A DNA stretch of 64,000 nt, from assembly GCA_937949745.1 (NCBI GenBank), contig CALECM010000113.1:1-64000 (forward strand), read 5' to 3'. A program made the position numbers and the translations under genes. The notes beneath the pieces were generated by a model. That model did not search any database. It worked only from the letters and a program-made list of their open reading frames with translations, and was not told where the DNA came from. Positions 19,715-28,931 of this stretch are shown in pieces; position 1 is the stretch's first letter; the number at the start of each line of letters is the position of its first letter. Origin of the DNA: an uncultured Bacteroidales bacterium (GTDB taxonomy: Bacteria; Bacteroidota; Bacteroidia; Bacteroidales; WCHB1-69).

Positions 19715-21346
19715 TTATCGAATAATTCTAAACATTCTGTTCCATCTGATTTTTCCTTCTCCCCATGATTTGAATTTATCGAGAGATAACCATACAAGGA
19801 AAGCCTTACCTACGATATGGTCCTGGGGGACAAATCCCCAGAAACGGGAGTCGGCTGAATTGTGGCGGTTGTCGCCCATCATGAAATAATAATCCATTTT
19901 AAAGGTGTACCGGGAAGTTTCCACTCCGTTAATATAGATTTTACCGTCCCTTACTTCCAGTTCATTTTTCTCATAATTGCGGATGATCCTGTCATATAAA
20001 ACGATCGTGGAATCATTTAATTCAACAGTCGTTCCTTTCTTAGGTACGACAATAGTACCCATCCAGTCCCGGTTCCAGTGGTAGCGGGGATCATGGGGAT
20101 AGATGGTGTAATCGAAACTGTAAGGTTCGTCGATAATTTCTTTAACCGATAATCCCATATTGATGATTTTATCTCTTTGCTCATTGGTCAGCCAGTAAAT
20201 TGTGGTGAAAGGTGTCATCTTAACCATGTCTTCTTCATTGATATTCAATGACTTTCTTTTAGAGGCCGATAATCCGATCCGGGTTGAATCCGTTACATAA
20301 TAAGAATATTGTACCCTGGTAGGATCCGGCGCGGCGGTTCCATTAACATACACCTCTGTATTCTTAATCTCGAGAACATCACCGGGTATGCCGATACAAC
20401 GTTTTACATAATTTTCCCTTTTATCGACAGGTCTTGCCACTACTTTATACTCTTTTTTAACGGCGTCCCTGCCCTTTCCCTGGTAATAAGGACCGGCATA
20501 TTTAATCTGGAAATAGCGTATCGCATCCGGCGGATATTTCCGGTTCAGTTTTTTCTGGGCATATTCGGGGGCATTAGGGTTCAACATGGTTTCAAATTCG
20601 CGTACGATCTCGTAATAACTTTCATTTTGCCTTTCCAGTGCCACGGTATCCCCATCCGGATAATTGAAAACCACCACATCGTTGTTTTTAATATGGGTCA
20701 GGGCCGGAAAACGCATATAGGGCAGTGTGATCCATTCTACGTATGATTTGGTAAACTGTGTTAACGGTAACGTATGGTGAACAAAAGGCACGGCAAGTAT
20801 CGTTTGCGGAACTCTTCCGCCATAAGAAACTTTATCCACCGCCAGATAATCCCCTACCATGAGAGAACTCTCCATGGAAGAAGTCGGGATCGCGTAAAAT
20901 TCAAACAGGAAAGTCCGCAGGATATATGCTGCCGCCACGGCAAAAATTAAAGCATCCGTCCATTCCCTGACCGTACTTTTCTTGAATTTGGGGAGATCCC
21001 GGAAGGAAGTGAATTTTTCTTTTTTGGAGAATCCTAAATAAGGAAAATAAAAGCATGCGAAGAAAGTTCCGAAAATGAGAGGAATATAATTCGTTTTTCC
21101 AAAAAGCCTGATGGTTTTCCAGATCATCATGTAAGTCATAAAAATACCCACAAAAGGAAAAACAATGAGTATCATCCACCATTTCGGCCGGGAGATGATT
21201 TTGAGCCATATCCACATATTATAGACAGGTATGATTGCCTGCCATCCCTTATATCCGGCTTTTTGAAAAATGCCCCATAATCCGACATAAAAGCCTATAA
21301 AGGCTATGATCCCCATAATTGTTACTGCTCCGTATGATAATTCCAT
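19715..21346 (-). CDS. lepB: Signal peptidase I, long Bacteroidetes form
   Basis: A 543-residue membrane protease that removes signal peptides. The N-terminus carries two or three extra hydrophobic segments (residues 5-75) before the usual anchor (about 130-150). The catalytic Ser lies in IPTSSMESSLMVGDYL and the general-base Lys in YVKRCIGIPGDVLEI. The box GDNRHNSADSRFWGFVP near the C-terminus is intact. The length, with a roughly 150-residue insertion between Ser and Lys, is usual for this phylum. It heads no gene but ends the leftward block that begins with the DUF3276 gene. Confidence 0.95.
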   Translation of the reverse strand: MELSYGAVTIMGIIAFIGFYVGLWGIFQKAGYKGWQAIIPVYNMWIWLKIISRPKWWMILIVFPFVGIFMTYMMIWKTIRLFGKTNYIPLIFGTFFACFYFPYLGFSKKEKFTSFRDLPKFKKSTVREWTDALIFAVAAAYILRTFLFEFYAIPTSSMESSLMVGDYLAVDKVSYGGRVPQTILAVPFVHHTLPLTQFTKSYVEWITLPYMRFPALTHIKNNDVVVFNYPDGDTVALERQNESYYEIVREFETMLNPNAPEYAQKKLNRKYPPDAIRYFQIKYAGPYYQGKGRDAVKKEYKVVARPVDKRENYVKRCIGIPGDVLEIKNTEVYVNGTAAPDPTRVQYSYYVTDSTRIGLSASKRKSLNINEEDMVKMTPFTTIYWLTNEQRDKIINMGLSVKEIIDEPYSFDYTIYPHDPRYHWNRDWMGTIVVPKKGTTVELNDSTIVLYDRIIRNYEKNELEVRDGKIYINGVETSRYTFKMDYYFMMGDNRHNSADSRFWGFVPQDHIVGKAFLVWLSLDKFKSWGEGKIRWNRMFRIIR

Positions 21347-21354
21347 ATAATCAT

Positions 21355-22074
21355 TTATAAATAGTGAAAAATATCTTTAAAATCGTATCTGCCGGGATGG
21401 TCTTTCAGCCACATAGCCGCTTTTACCGCTCCCCGGGCAAAACCTTTTCTGGATTTTGCCGTATGTTTAAGTTCAATCGTATCTTCAATAGAGTTATACT
21501 CCACTTTATGTATTCCGGTTACATCTCCTGTCCGGATCGCGTTAATCGAAAGGTTGCTTTCACTTTCCGGGTATAATGTCCAATCTTTTTTTCTCCGGAT
21601 TTCCTCCAGTATAATCTCCGCTATCGAAATAGCCGTGCCGCTGGGAGCATCTTTTTTTGCCTTATGGTGTATTTCTTCGATACTGACATCATATTGCGGC
21701 TGGTTATCCATGGTATGGGCCAAAATTTTGTTTATCATAAAGAAGATATTGGCTCCGATGCTAAAATTAGAGCCGTATATAAGCGAGCTCTCGTGATTTT
21801 CAGCCAGTCCGAGCAAATTATCGAACTTCTCTTTCCAGCCTGTAGTCCCGGTAACAACCGGAATCTGTTTTTCAATACATTTCTTACAGTTCTCAAATGC
21901 CGTTTCCGGTGTGGAAAATTCAATGGCCACATCGCTTTCCCGTAACCGGGTATCGTATCTGTCCCAGTCTTCCGGGTGGTCGATAATAACTGATACACCT
22001 TGATGAAACTCATTTAAGACCGTTTCAATCTCTTTTCCCATTTTGCCATACCCGATAATTGCAACGCTTAACAT
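21355..22074 (-). CDS. dapB: DapB, 4-hydroxy-tetrahydrodipicolinate reductase
   Basis: A 239-residue NAD(P)H-dependent enzyme of lysine and meso-DAP biosynthesis. Visible are the Rossmann start AIIGYGKMGKEI, TGTTGW near residue 79, and the catalytic segment EEIHHKAKKDAPSGTA. Length is normal. It lies 8 bases from lepB in the same direction, within a compact co-directional block. Confidence 0.96.
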   Translation of the reverse strand: MLSVAIIGYGKMGKEIETVLNEFHQGVSVIIDHPEDWDRYDTRLRESDVAIEFSTPETAFENCKKCIEKQIPVVTGTTGWKEKFDNLLGLAENHESSLIYGSNFSIGANIFFMINKILAHTMDNQPQYDVSIEEIHHKAKKDAPSGTAISIAEIILEEIRRKKDWTLYPESESNLSINAIRTGDVTGIHKVEYNSIEDTIELKHTAKSRKGFARGAVKAAMWLKDHPGRYDFKDIFHYL

Positions 22075-22080
22075 AAATAA

Positions 22081-22734
22081 TTAAAAATTTAGCTTTAAAG
22101 CCAGTCCTGTAGAAAACGTTCCAAATTTATTCTTATTGTCGAACATAGGAGCAATATTTAAAGAAAGATCATCTGATATGTCGAAATTGAATAGATGGGC
22201 ATCCACCAGGGCATCAATCAGGTTTAATGCATATACAATCACAAAGGCGGCCGCCGCTATTTCCATATTCCGCAGGTGCTTATTTTTTTCCGCAGCCAGA
22301 TTTTCCGTAGGATATTGACTTAGATTAGGATTATAATATTCCATTGCGTTGTATTGCCGGAAAAAGTCTTCATTCCGGAAAGCAATGGCTTTTACTGCAT
22401 TATCATAAATAAAATAAGCCGAAACACCTAAACCGGCGTATATGATAGGGACCTTCCACCATTTTTTATTATAAATCTGTCCTGCGCCGGGGATCAGGGA
22501 TAATAATACGGCTTTGGACGGGCTGTGCTGTTTTTGAAGAATGGAATCCTGTGTTGCCTGACTAACGTAAATGGTACTATCGGCTGTAATAGTAAGCTCA
22601 TCAGTAGGAAATTCTGAAGAATTTTGTCTTCCGAAAGGATAACCGTCGGACTGCGGGAGTGTGTCGGTTTGAGCTAAGATCTCTCCGGCAAAAAGCATGC
22701 ATACACACAATATGAACCACAGACGGTAAGACAT
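22081..22734 (-). CDS. DUF5683 membrane protein
   Basis: A 217-residue protein with an N-terminal signal sequence and two further hydrophobic segments around LSLIPGAGQIYNKKWW and IIYAGLGVSAYFIYDN. The words PGAGQIYN are the DUF5683 hallmark. It commonly sits between parB and dapB in Bacteroidales, as here. Function is unknown. Confidence 0.85.
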   Translation of the reverse strand: MSYRLWFILCVCMLFAGEILAQTDTLPQSDGYPFGRQNSSEFPTDELTITADSTIYVSQATQDSILQKQHSPSKAVLLSLIPGAGQIYNKKWWKVPIIYAGLGVSAYFIYDNAVKAIAFRNEDFFRQYNAMEYYNPNLSQYPTENLAAEKNKHLRNMEIAAAAFVIVYALNLIDALVDAHLFNFDISDDLSLNIAPMFDNKNKFGTFSTGLALKLNF

Positions 22735-22775
22735 TTATTTTGTATAAGTTGGAGCGGGCAACCCTGCTCCTATCA

Positions 22776-23666
22776 TTAATTACTTAATAAAGACATAATC
22801 TTTTTCAACTCTTCTTCGGATTGAAAAGGAATCGAAATTTTTCCTTTGCCGGAGATATCTTTATTGACGATAACTTTGGCATTGAGTTTTTTGGATAATG
22901 AAGTCTGGAAATTGACCACTTCGTCGGAAGGGGTTATTTTGATTTTGGTTTTCGGTTTTTTGAATTCCACCGAATATTGTTTGACCAAAGCTTCCGTTTG
23001 TCTTACCGATAGCCCCTGGTTAATAACCTGATTCACTATTTTAGCCTGCAAATCAGGATCTTCCAGTACCACAATGGCTCTGGCGTGTCCCATGGAAATA
23101 AGATTATCCCTTATTGCTATTTGAGCTTCCCTCGATAATTTTAACAAGCGGAGATAATTGGCAATCGTACTTCTGTTTTTGCCTACCTTATCGCTCAGTT
23201 CATCCTGGGTGAGGCTGCATTCATCCATCAGCCTTTGGTAAGAAACCGCTATTTCGATAGCATTAAGATCTTCACGCTGAATATTTTCCACCAGTGCCAT
23301 CTGTATGGATAGCATGTCATCGGCCGTCCTGACGTAAGCCGGTATTTCAGATAAACCGGCCAATTTAGCCGCGCGTAAACGGCGCTCGCCTGAGATCAAC
23401 TGGTATTTCCCGTTTTCGACAGGACGTACGGTAATAGGCTGTATCAGGCCGTATGTTTTGATGGACTGTGCCAGTTCTTCCAGTTTTTCCGATTCAAACT
23501 CAGTACGGGGCTGGTAGGGATTCGCTTCAATGGAATCTACTTTGACATAACTGTTTGTATCGGTTTTAATTCTTACTACCGAATTGGGTGAAAGGATCTC
23601 AATATCTTCTCCTAACAATGCACCCAAGCCTTTTCCTAAAGAACCGGTTTTTTTATTTTTGTCCAT
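22776..23666 (-). CDS. parB: ParB chromosome-partitioning protein
   Basis: A 296-residue ParB/Spo0J protein that binds parS sites and loads on DNA using CTP. It has the N-terminal GLGALLGED box that contacts ParA, the CTP-binding box GERRLRAAKLAG, the segment LVENIQREDLNAIE, a helix-turn-helix (about 150-185) and a C-terminal dimerisation domain. It overlaps nothing and starts 5 bases after parA, so the two form an operon. I did not find a clear parS palindrome nearby by eye. Confidence 0.96.
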   Translation of the reverse strand: MDKNKKTGSLGKGLGALLGEDIEILSPNSVVRIKTDTNSYVKVDSIEANPYQPRTEFESEKLEELAQSIKTYGLIQPITVRPVENGKYQLISGERRLRAAKLAGLSEIPAYVRTADDMLSIQMALVENIQREDLNAIEIAVSYQRLMDECSLTQDELSDKVGKNRSTIANYLRLLKLSREAQIAIRDNLISMGHARAIVVLEDPDLQAKIVNQVINQGLSVRQTEALVKQYSVEFKKPKTKIKITPSDEVVNFQTSLSKKLNAKVIVNKDISGKGKISIPFQSEEELKKIMSLLSN

Positions 23667-23671
23667 ATAAT

Positions 23672-24451
23672 TTATTTGCTTATCAGGTAGCCGTTATTCA
23701 CAAGTATTTCTTTCGCCAGGTTGAGATGATTGGTCGTTCCCCTGGATTGGATATCGTAAAGCAGGATCGGCTTTCCATGGCTTGGCGCTTCGCTCAGGCG
23801 AATATTTCTTGAAATAACAGTATCGAATACTATATTTTTGCAATGGGATTTCACATCTTCCACGACAGCGTTGGCTAATTTTAACCGCGAATCATACATG
23901 GTGAGTAATATTCCTTCTATGGTAAGCTGGGGATTCATTCCCGACTGGATAAGCCGTACGGTATTCAGCAGTTTCCCGAGACCTTCCAGTGCGAAATATT
24001 CACATTGTACGGGAATTATGACGGAATCGGAAGCGACCAGCGCATTCAGTGTGATCAGGCCTAAAGAAGGGGCACAATCGATCAGGATAAAATCATATTC
24101 GTTTTTGAGCGTGTGGATCGCGTCTTTCAGCCGGAATTCGCGACGATCCAGAGAGATCATTTCCAGTTCGGCACCTACTAAATCTATATGAGCCGGAATA
24201 ATGGATAAGTTCGGAGTTTCCGTAGGCTGGATAATATCCTGGGCAAATTTATTACCGAGAATGCAATCATAGATACTGAATTCTATTTTGTTTTGTTCCA
24301 GTCCCACGCCTGCAGTAGCATTTGCCTGCGGGTCGGCATCGATAAGTAAAGTTTTGAATTCCAATACGGCAAGTGATGCCGCCAGATTGACAGCAGTCGT
24401 TGTCTTACCTACCCCGCCCTTCTGATTAACGACAGCTATTACTTTGCCCAT
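23672..24451 (-). CDS. parA: ParA/Soj chromosome-partitioning ATPase
   Basis: A 259-residue deviant-Walker ATPase. It starts MGKVIAVVNQKGGVGKTTTA with the deviant Walker A lysine, then ADPQANAT, and the Walker B strand FILIDCAPSLG. It lacks the N-terminal DNA-binding domain of plasmid ParA, so it is the chromosomal Soj type. It acts with ParB in origin segregation. Confidence 0.97.
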   Translation of the reverse strand: MGKVIAVVNQKGGVGKTTTAVNLAASLAVLEFKTLLIDADPQANATAGVGLEQNKIEFSIYDCILGNKFAQDIIQPTETPNLSIIPAHIDLVGAELEMISLDRREFRLKDAIHTLKNEYDFILIDCAPSLGLITLNALVASDSVIIPVQCEYFALEGLGKLLNTVRLIQSGMNPQLTIEGILLTMYDSRLKLANAVVEDVKSHCKNIVFDTVISRNIRLSEAPSHGKPILLYDIQSRGTTNHLNLAKEILVNNGYLISK

Positions 24452-24452
24452 T

Positions 24453-24782
24453 TTACGCCTCCAGATCTTCGAAATTTAAATCGGATGAGTTAGCCTGGAT
24501 GTTTTCGTTATCGAATAATATTTCATCCGGAATTTTACCGGTTTCGATAAATTCCAAAACTCCTTTTAATGCATCCTGAAATTTGGAAAAATCTTCTTTA
24601 TATAGAAAGAGTTTATGTTTTTCATAATAAAAAGTACCGTTGTCAGCGTTGAATTTCCTTTTGCTTTCGGTAATAGTCAGATACTTTTCATCATTTTTAG
24701 TGGCTTTAACGTCAAAAAAATAAGTACGCTTCCCCGCTCTCACGGCTCTTGACAAAATTTCATTTTTTTCTTGTTTTTCCAT
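24453..24782 (-). CDS. DUF3276 PUR-family nucleic-acid-binding protein
   Basis: A 109-residue protein whose residues 10-85 (RAGKRTYFFDVKATKNDEKY and LTITESKRKF) match the DUF3276/PUR fold. That fold binds single-stranded DNA or RNA and is widespread in Bacteroidetes and spirochaetes. The acidic C-terminus is variable. It lies 1 base upstream of parA and probably heads the parA-parB transcript. Confidence 0.85.
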   Translation of the reverse strand: MEKQEKNEILSRAVRAGKRTYFFDVKATKNDEKYLTITESKRKFNADNGTFYYEKHKLFLYKEDFSKFQDALKGVLEFIETGKIPDEILFDNENIQANSSDLNFEDLEA

Positions 24783-24864
24783 CTCTCTGATTGTTGTTTT
24801 CTAAAATTAAACCTTATTAACAGTGCAAAGATAATATAAAGATAATAACGTTAACGGGGGTTGA

Positions 24865-26811
24865 TTATTTTTTATTTCCACCTTTCTGGAGTTGTGCCTG
24901 TTGCTTAGCCACTTCTTCCATACGAAGTTGCCATTTGGATTTTTTTACCGGTTTCTTCATATTGAGTTTGATTTTCTCCCTGAGCTTATCTTCGTTCACC
25001 GCTACGCGGAAAATCCACATCTGGAAGAAGGTGATCAGGTTCACTAATAAATAGTAATAGGTAAGAGCGGCCGGGAAGCTGTTAAACATGCCTAAGAACA
25101 GCAACGGCATAATATACATCATGATCTTCATCGATTTTTGAGTCGGATCATTGCCTTGCGCCATCAGCTTATTGTTCATCCAGGTATAGATCAGCGTGGC
25201 AATCGTCATCAATAAAGTAAACAGACTGACGTGATCACCGTAGAAAGGAATGTTAAAACCTAAATCAAGTACTGAATCGTAAGTGGAAAGATCGTCGGCC
25301 CAAAGAAAACTCTTTTGGCGAAGCTCATAGGCTGACGGGAAGAATCTGAACATGGCGACCAGGATCGGCATTTGTAAAAGCAGCGGTAAACAACCGGCCA
25401 TAGGACTGACCCCGGCGCTTTTATAGAGATTCATGGTAGCCTGTTGTTTTTTGGCCATATCTTCCGGTTTCGGATAGCGTGCGGTAATCTCCTCGATCTC
25501 AGGCTTCAGGGCACGCATACGGGCGGATGACAGGTAATTTTTATAGGCGATGGGTAATAACACCAATTTCAGGATAATGGTCAGGATCAGAATAATGAGC
25601 CCATAATTCAACCCGTAACCTTCCAGCCAGTTGAAAATCGGGATTACGGCGAAGCGGTTGATCCATTGTAAGAGGAAAAATCCCCATCCGATGGGAACCA
25701 TACGTTCCATGTTCAGGTCATATTCTTTAAGAAGTTTGAATTGGTTCGGCCCGAAATAAAATGAAAAGTCAAACTCTCCCTGGTTAAGGTCGCTGATCTC
25801 GAAATCAAGATAGGCGTTCATTTCCTTAAGCCTGTGGCGTTCATTATTATCAGGCAGGGTCACATTTAATTCCCCGCTTGAGAAATTACCGGAATTGGCG
25901 ATGATCACCGAAGTGAAAAATTGTTGTTTATAAGCCACCCATTTTATAGGAGAAGTCAGGTTTTTCTTATCATTCGAACGTTCACTCAGGTTTTCCACAT
26001 CATTCAGGTTATCCATGTAGTAAAGCGTCGTGATATTCTTTTCGTATTCATAATTTTTCTCCAGGTTGATAAGCTGCGCGTCCCAGTCAAGTGTAAAAGA
26101 ATGACTGTTGGGATAGAGGTATGGAACCATGTTGACGAACCGGATATTAAAATCAAATTTATATTCGCCCGGAGTAAAGGTGTATAAATATTCAATATAA
26201 CTGTTCCTGTCCAATTGTCCGATAGTAGTACTGTCACCTTCGGATTCTCCTTTAGCCGTGGGATAAAGCTTAATGGAGAAAAGGCCTGTTCCGTCTTCCA
26301 GAACATTATGAACCTGATTTTCCATATTATCCGCAAGGAAATAATAATCCCGGGTGTTCACGACGGTTTGGTCGCGAAGCATAAAATCCACTGTCATGGA
26401 GGAATTCCTTCCTTCAAACAGTACCAGTGGAATTTTTATCGAATCGACAGGAGAATATTTGTAAACATCTTTAAGTTCAACCTGGGTTATGTAACCTCCT
26501 TTTTTCGCAATGCTGTATTTGGCGAGATCGGTTTCTACCACATAATCAGAATTGTCGTTTAATTCCAAAGTAGAAAAAGGTTTTTCATAAGCAACGTGTC
26601 GGTTAGTTCTTTGTGTCGGACTGCCTGAAGCCACCGTGTCCATTATGGCGGTAGCATCCGGCAGGGGTTCCGCAACCTGTTCAGCCATTTGTTCCATGGC
26701 TTCTTTGACCTGTTCTTCTCTTTTTTTCGCGTTCTGAGATGAATTATAGAAACTAAAACCCAGTACCAAAGCAAATAAGAGTAAAAAGCCGATAAGTGTA
26801 TTTTTGTCCAT
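24865..26811 (-). CDS. yidC: YidC membrane protein insertase
   Basis: A 648-residue inner-membrane insertase. MDKNTLIGFLLLFALVLGFS is the first transmembrane segment. A large periplasmic beta-domain follows (about 50-360), then the conserved core with WINRFAVIPIFNWLEGYGLN, the cytoplasmic hairpin (MRALKPEIEEITARYPKPED) and SPMAGCLPLLLQMPIL. The C-terminus is Lys-rich. The start at 26811 is chosen because the in-frame codons upstream contain the -7 promoter box at 26831-26838. Confidence 0.96.
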   Translation of the reverse strand: MDKNTLIGFLLLFALVLGFSFYNSSQNAKKREEQVKEAMEQMAEQVAEPLPDATAIMDTVASGSPTQRTNRHVAYEKPFSTLELNDNSDYVVETDLAKYSIAKKGGYITQVELKDVYKYSPVDSIKIPLVLFEGRNSSMTVDFMLRDQTVVNTRDYYFLADNMENQVHNVLEDGTGLFSIKLYPTAKGESEGDSTTIGQLDRNSYIEYLYTFTPGEYKFDFNIRFVNMVPYLYPNSHSFTLDWDAQLINLEKNYEYEKNITTLYYMDNLNDVENLSERSNDKKNLTSPIKWVAYKQQFFTSVIIANSGNFSSGELNVTLPDNNERHRLKEMNAYLDFEISDLNQGEFDFSFYFGPNQFKLLKEYDLNMERMVPIGWGFFLLQWINRFAVIPIFNWLEGYGLNYGLIILILTIILKLVLLPIAYKNYLSSARMRALKPEIEEITARYPKPEDMAKKQQATMNLYKSAGVSPMAGCLPLLLQMPILVAMFRFFPSAYELRQKSFLWADDLSTYDSVLDLGFNIPFYGDHVSLFTLLMTIATLIYTWMNNKLMAQGNDPTQKSMKIMMYIMPLLFLGMFNSFPAALTYYYLLVNLITFFQMWIFRVAVNEDKLREKIKLNMKKPVKKSKWQLRMEEVAKQQAQLQKGGNKK

Positions 26812-26830
26812 CCTTGATTTTTTAAGCCTG

Positions 26831-26838
26831 CAAAAATA
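26831..26838 (-). promoter_or_regulatory. -7 promoter box for yidC
   Basis: On the minus strand TATTTTTG fits TAnnTTTG, 19 bases before the yidC ATG at 26811. Read as codons it would encode the spurious N-terminal extension MYFC. Confidence 0.6.
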
Positions 26839-26957
26839 CAAAAAAACCCATTATACCCGCCTGTTAATTCCGGATAAATCCACCATGTTAAGAAGAGGAT
26901 ATTTCTATATTATTTTTTTAATTTTTATTATGATAGGCATGTATGTAAAATTAATTG

Positions 26958-26965
26958 TATATTTG
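26958..26965 (+). promoter_or_regulatory. -7 promoter box for the RRM protein gene
   Basis: TATATTTG fits TAnnTTTG, 28 bases before the start codon at 26994. Confidence 0.55.
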
Positions 26966-26993
26966 CCGTGTTAAATTTTTTAAATAAGTTAAA

Positions 26994-27290
26994 ATGAACA
27001 TTTTTATTGGAAGCTTACCTTTTGCAACTAAGGAAAGCGAATTAAGACAATTCTTCGAAAACTACGGAGAAGTTAGTAGAGCATCTATTATTTCCGACAA
27101 ATTTACGGGAAGAAGCCGTGGATTCGGTTTTGTTGAGATGCCTGACGATGACTCTGCAAGAAGAGCAATCGAAGGATTAAACGGGTCGGAAGTTAGCGGC
27201 CGTAGTATTGTAGTTAAAGAAGCCCTTGAAAGGGATGATTCAAGAAGCAGAAATAGCTACAACCAACGCAGGGATAATGAATACAGATAA
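26994..27290 (+). CDS. RRM RNA-binding protein
   Basis: A 98-residue protein with one RNA-recognition motif (residues 1-80): RNP2 is NIFIGSLP and RNP1 is RSRGFGFVEM. It ends in an Arg/Ser/Asn-rich tail. Bacteroidetes and cyanobacteria carry several such small RRM proteins that bind mRNA and affect its stability. Monocistronic: it has its own promoter and terminator. Confidence 0.95.
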   Translation: MNIFIGSLPFATKESELRQFFENYGEVSRASIISDKFTGRSRGFGFVEMPDDDSARRAIEGLNGSEVSGRSIVVKEALERDDSRSRNSYNQRRDNEYR

Positions 27291-27314
27291 ATAACGTTTG
27301 CTTTTTGTTATCTT

Positions 27315-27344
27315 AAAAAACAGTCTTTATGACTGTTTTTTTTT
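27315..27344 (+). terminator. Intrinsic terminator after the RRM gene
   Basis: AAAAAACAGTC, loop TTTAT, GACTG followed by T9. The stem with A/T extension gives a standard rho-independent terminator 25 bases after the stop codon. Confidence 0.88.
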
Positions 27345-27393
27345 GACCCGGAATTACAAAATTCACTTTAATTATTAAATTTAACAAGTCCCG

Positions 27394-28356
27394 ATGGATC
27401 ATACAACATCCGCCCTTTTTCCCTGGGGAGATCATAGAAGATATCATTCCTACAAAAATTTTCTTACCCGGCAATTCGGGAAAAGAGTGCAGAAACTGAC
27501 GATAGACGCCGGTTTTACCTGTCCGAACAGGGATGGGACCGTCGGTTACGGAGGTTGTAGTTATTGTCTCAATGACGCTTTTAACCCGTCATACTGTAGT
27601 CCGAAAAAAAGTGTCCGCCAACAACTGGAAGAAGGTATCGAATTCCATCGTAACCGCTATAAACGGGCTGATGGTTATCTTGCTTATTTTCAGGCTTATT
27701 CCAATACTTATGCTTCTCTGGAAGAATTAAAAAAAATCTATCATGAGGCGGTAATACATCCGGAAATAAAAGGCATTGTGATCGGAACCCGTCCGGATTG
27801 TATGGATGAGGAAAAACTCGAATATTTCGCCCGGTTACAGGAAAAGTTCTTTGTTTCACTGGAATATGGTATCGAAAGTATCCACAACCCTACCCTAAGC
27901 CGGATCAACAGGGGGCACACCTTTGAACAGGCATCGGATATGCTCGAAAAGACTTCCCGTTACGGGATCCATACCGGGGCACATTTTATATTCGGACTTC
28001 CTGGCGAAAATCCGGAAATATGGAAATCAGATCTTACGATAATCAATCAATTGCCCGTCAAGAGTATCAAATTCCATCAGTTGCAGATCATTAAAAATAC
28101 CGCCATGGAAAAGGAATATTTCCTTTCGCCGGAGTCGTTCCATCTTTTTACCATGGATGAATATATCGAATTTATCGTGGATTATACGGAAAGGCTGAAT
28201 CCCTGCATTGTAATTGAAAGATTTGCCGGCGAGGTACCTCCCAAATTTCTGGCTGTAGGCGACTGGGGCATGGTAAGATATGACGTGGTATTGCAAAAAA
28301 TTGAAAAAAAACTGGAAGAAAAAGATACTTTTCAGGGAAAAAAATATTCCGGCTGA
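27394..28356 (+). CDS. YhcC/TIGR01212-family radical SAM protein
   Basis: A 320-residue radical SAM enzyme. The cluster cysteines lie in TCPNRDGTVGYGGCSYC near residue 45, with the unusual long spacing typical of the YhcC family. GIVIGTRPDCMDEEKLEYF and SLEYGIESIHNPTLSRINRG follow. The substrate of this family is not firmly known; a role in RNA modification or redox metabolism has been proposed. It stands alone between convergent genes. Confidence 0.9.
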   Translation: MDHTTSALFPWGDHRRYHSYKNFLTRQFGKRVQKLTIDAGFTCPNRDGTVGYGGCSYCLNDAFNPSYCSPKKSVRQQLEEGIEFHRNRYKRADGYLAYFQAYSNTYASLEELKKIYHEAVIHPEIKGIVIGTRPDCMDEEKLEYFARLQEKFFVSLEYGIESIHNPTLSRINRGHTFEQASDMLEKTSRYGIHTGAHFIFGLPGENPEIWKSDLTIINQLPVKSIKFHQLQIIKNTAMEKEYFLSPESFHLFTMDEYIEFIVDYTERLNPCIVIERFAGEVPPKFLAVGDWGMVRYDVVLQKIEKKLEEKDTFQGKKYSG

Positions 28357-28361
28357 TCACA

Positions 28362-28928
28362 CTAATTCCCTTTCTTCAACCTGAAGATATTTTTATGTTC
28401 GGGCGCGACTATAAAAAGATGGGCTGATTTCAGGTTATCGTCTTTCATTTTATATCTGATTGAATAGTAATTCCCTTCTTCCTGAAGATATCCGTTCATT
28501 AAACTGAAATAACGACTAATGGAATAAGCGCTGCTTTCCGATAATAAAGGTGAAAATAATGTGTCTAAAGCAAAAGAAACAAGTTCTTCGTATCGTGTAT
28601 CCACAGGCGTCGTATTCCAATGGATTATATTCCAGTCCGACCTGTCAAAAGGAGGATTCTGGGGATAATCAGTGAAAAAATAACCGGGTGGCGATTTAAA
28701 ATAAGCAAGGTCGGCCTGACTGATACCCAACACTTCCAGATCCAAACTTTTATTCCCGATATTTAAAAGAGGTTCATGGGTGAAAATGTAAAGATCACCG
28801 TCTATTTTGCGACCGAAAGTTTTCCTGTTTTCGTCATTTTTACTTTTAAATCCGAAAAAAATAAGTGCGATTAATGCGATTACGAAAAAGACCTTAGTCA
28901 GGAGAACCAAAATCCCGTTTTTATCCAC
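28362..28928 (-). CDS. Unknown single-pass membrane protein
   Basis: A 188-residue protein with an N-terminal membrane segment (ILVLLTKVFFVIALIALIFF) and a periplasmic remainder. The start is at 28928 directly after the upstream TPR gene (3 bases), so the two form one operon. I recognise no domain. Confidence 0.65.
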   Translation of the reverse strand: MDKNGILVLLTKVFFVIALIALIFFGFKSKNDENRKTFGRKIDGDLYIFTHEPLLNIGNKSLDLEVLGISQADLAYFKSPPGYFFTDYPQNPPFDRSDWNIIHWNTTPVDTRYEELVSFALDTLFSPLLSESSAYSISRYFSLMNGYLQEEGNYYSIRYKMKDDNLKSAHLFIVAPEHKNIFRLKKGN

Positions 28929-28931
28929 TTT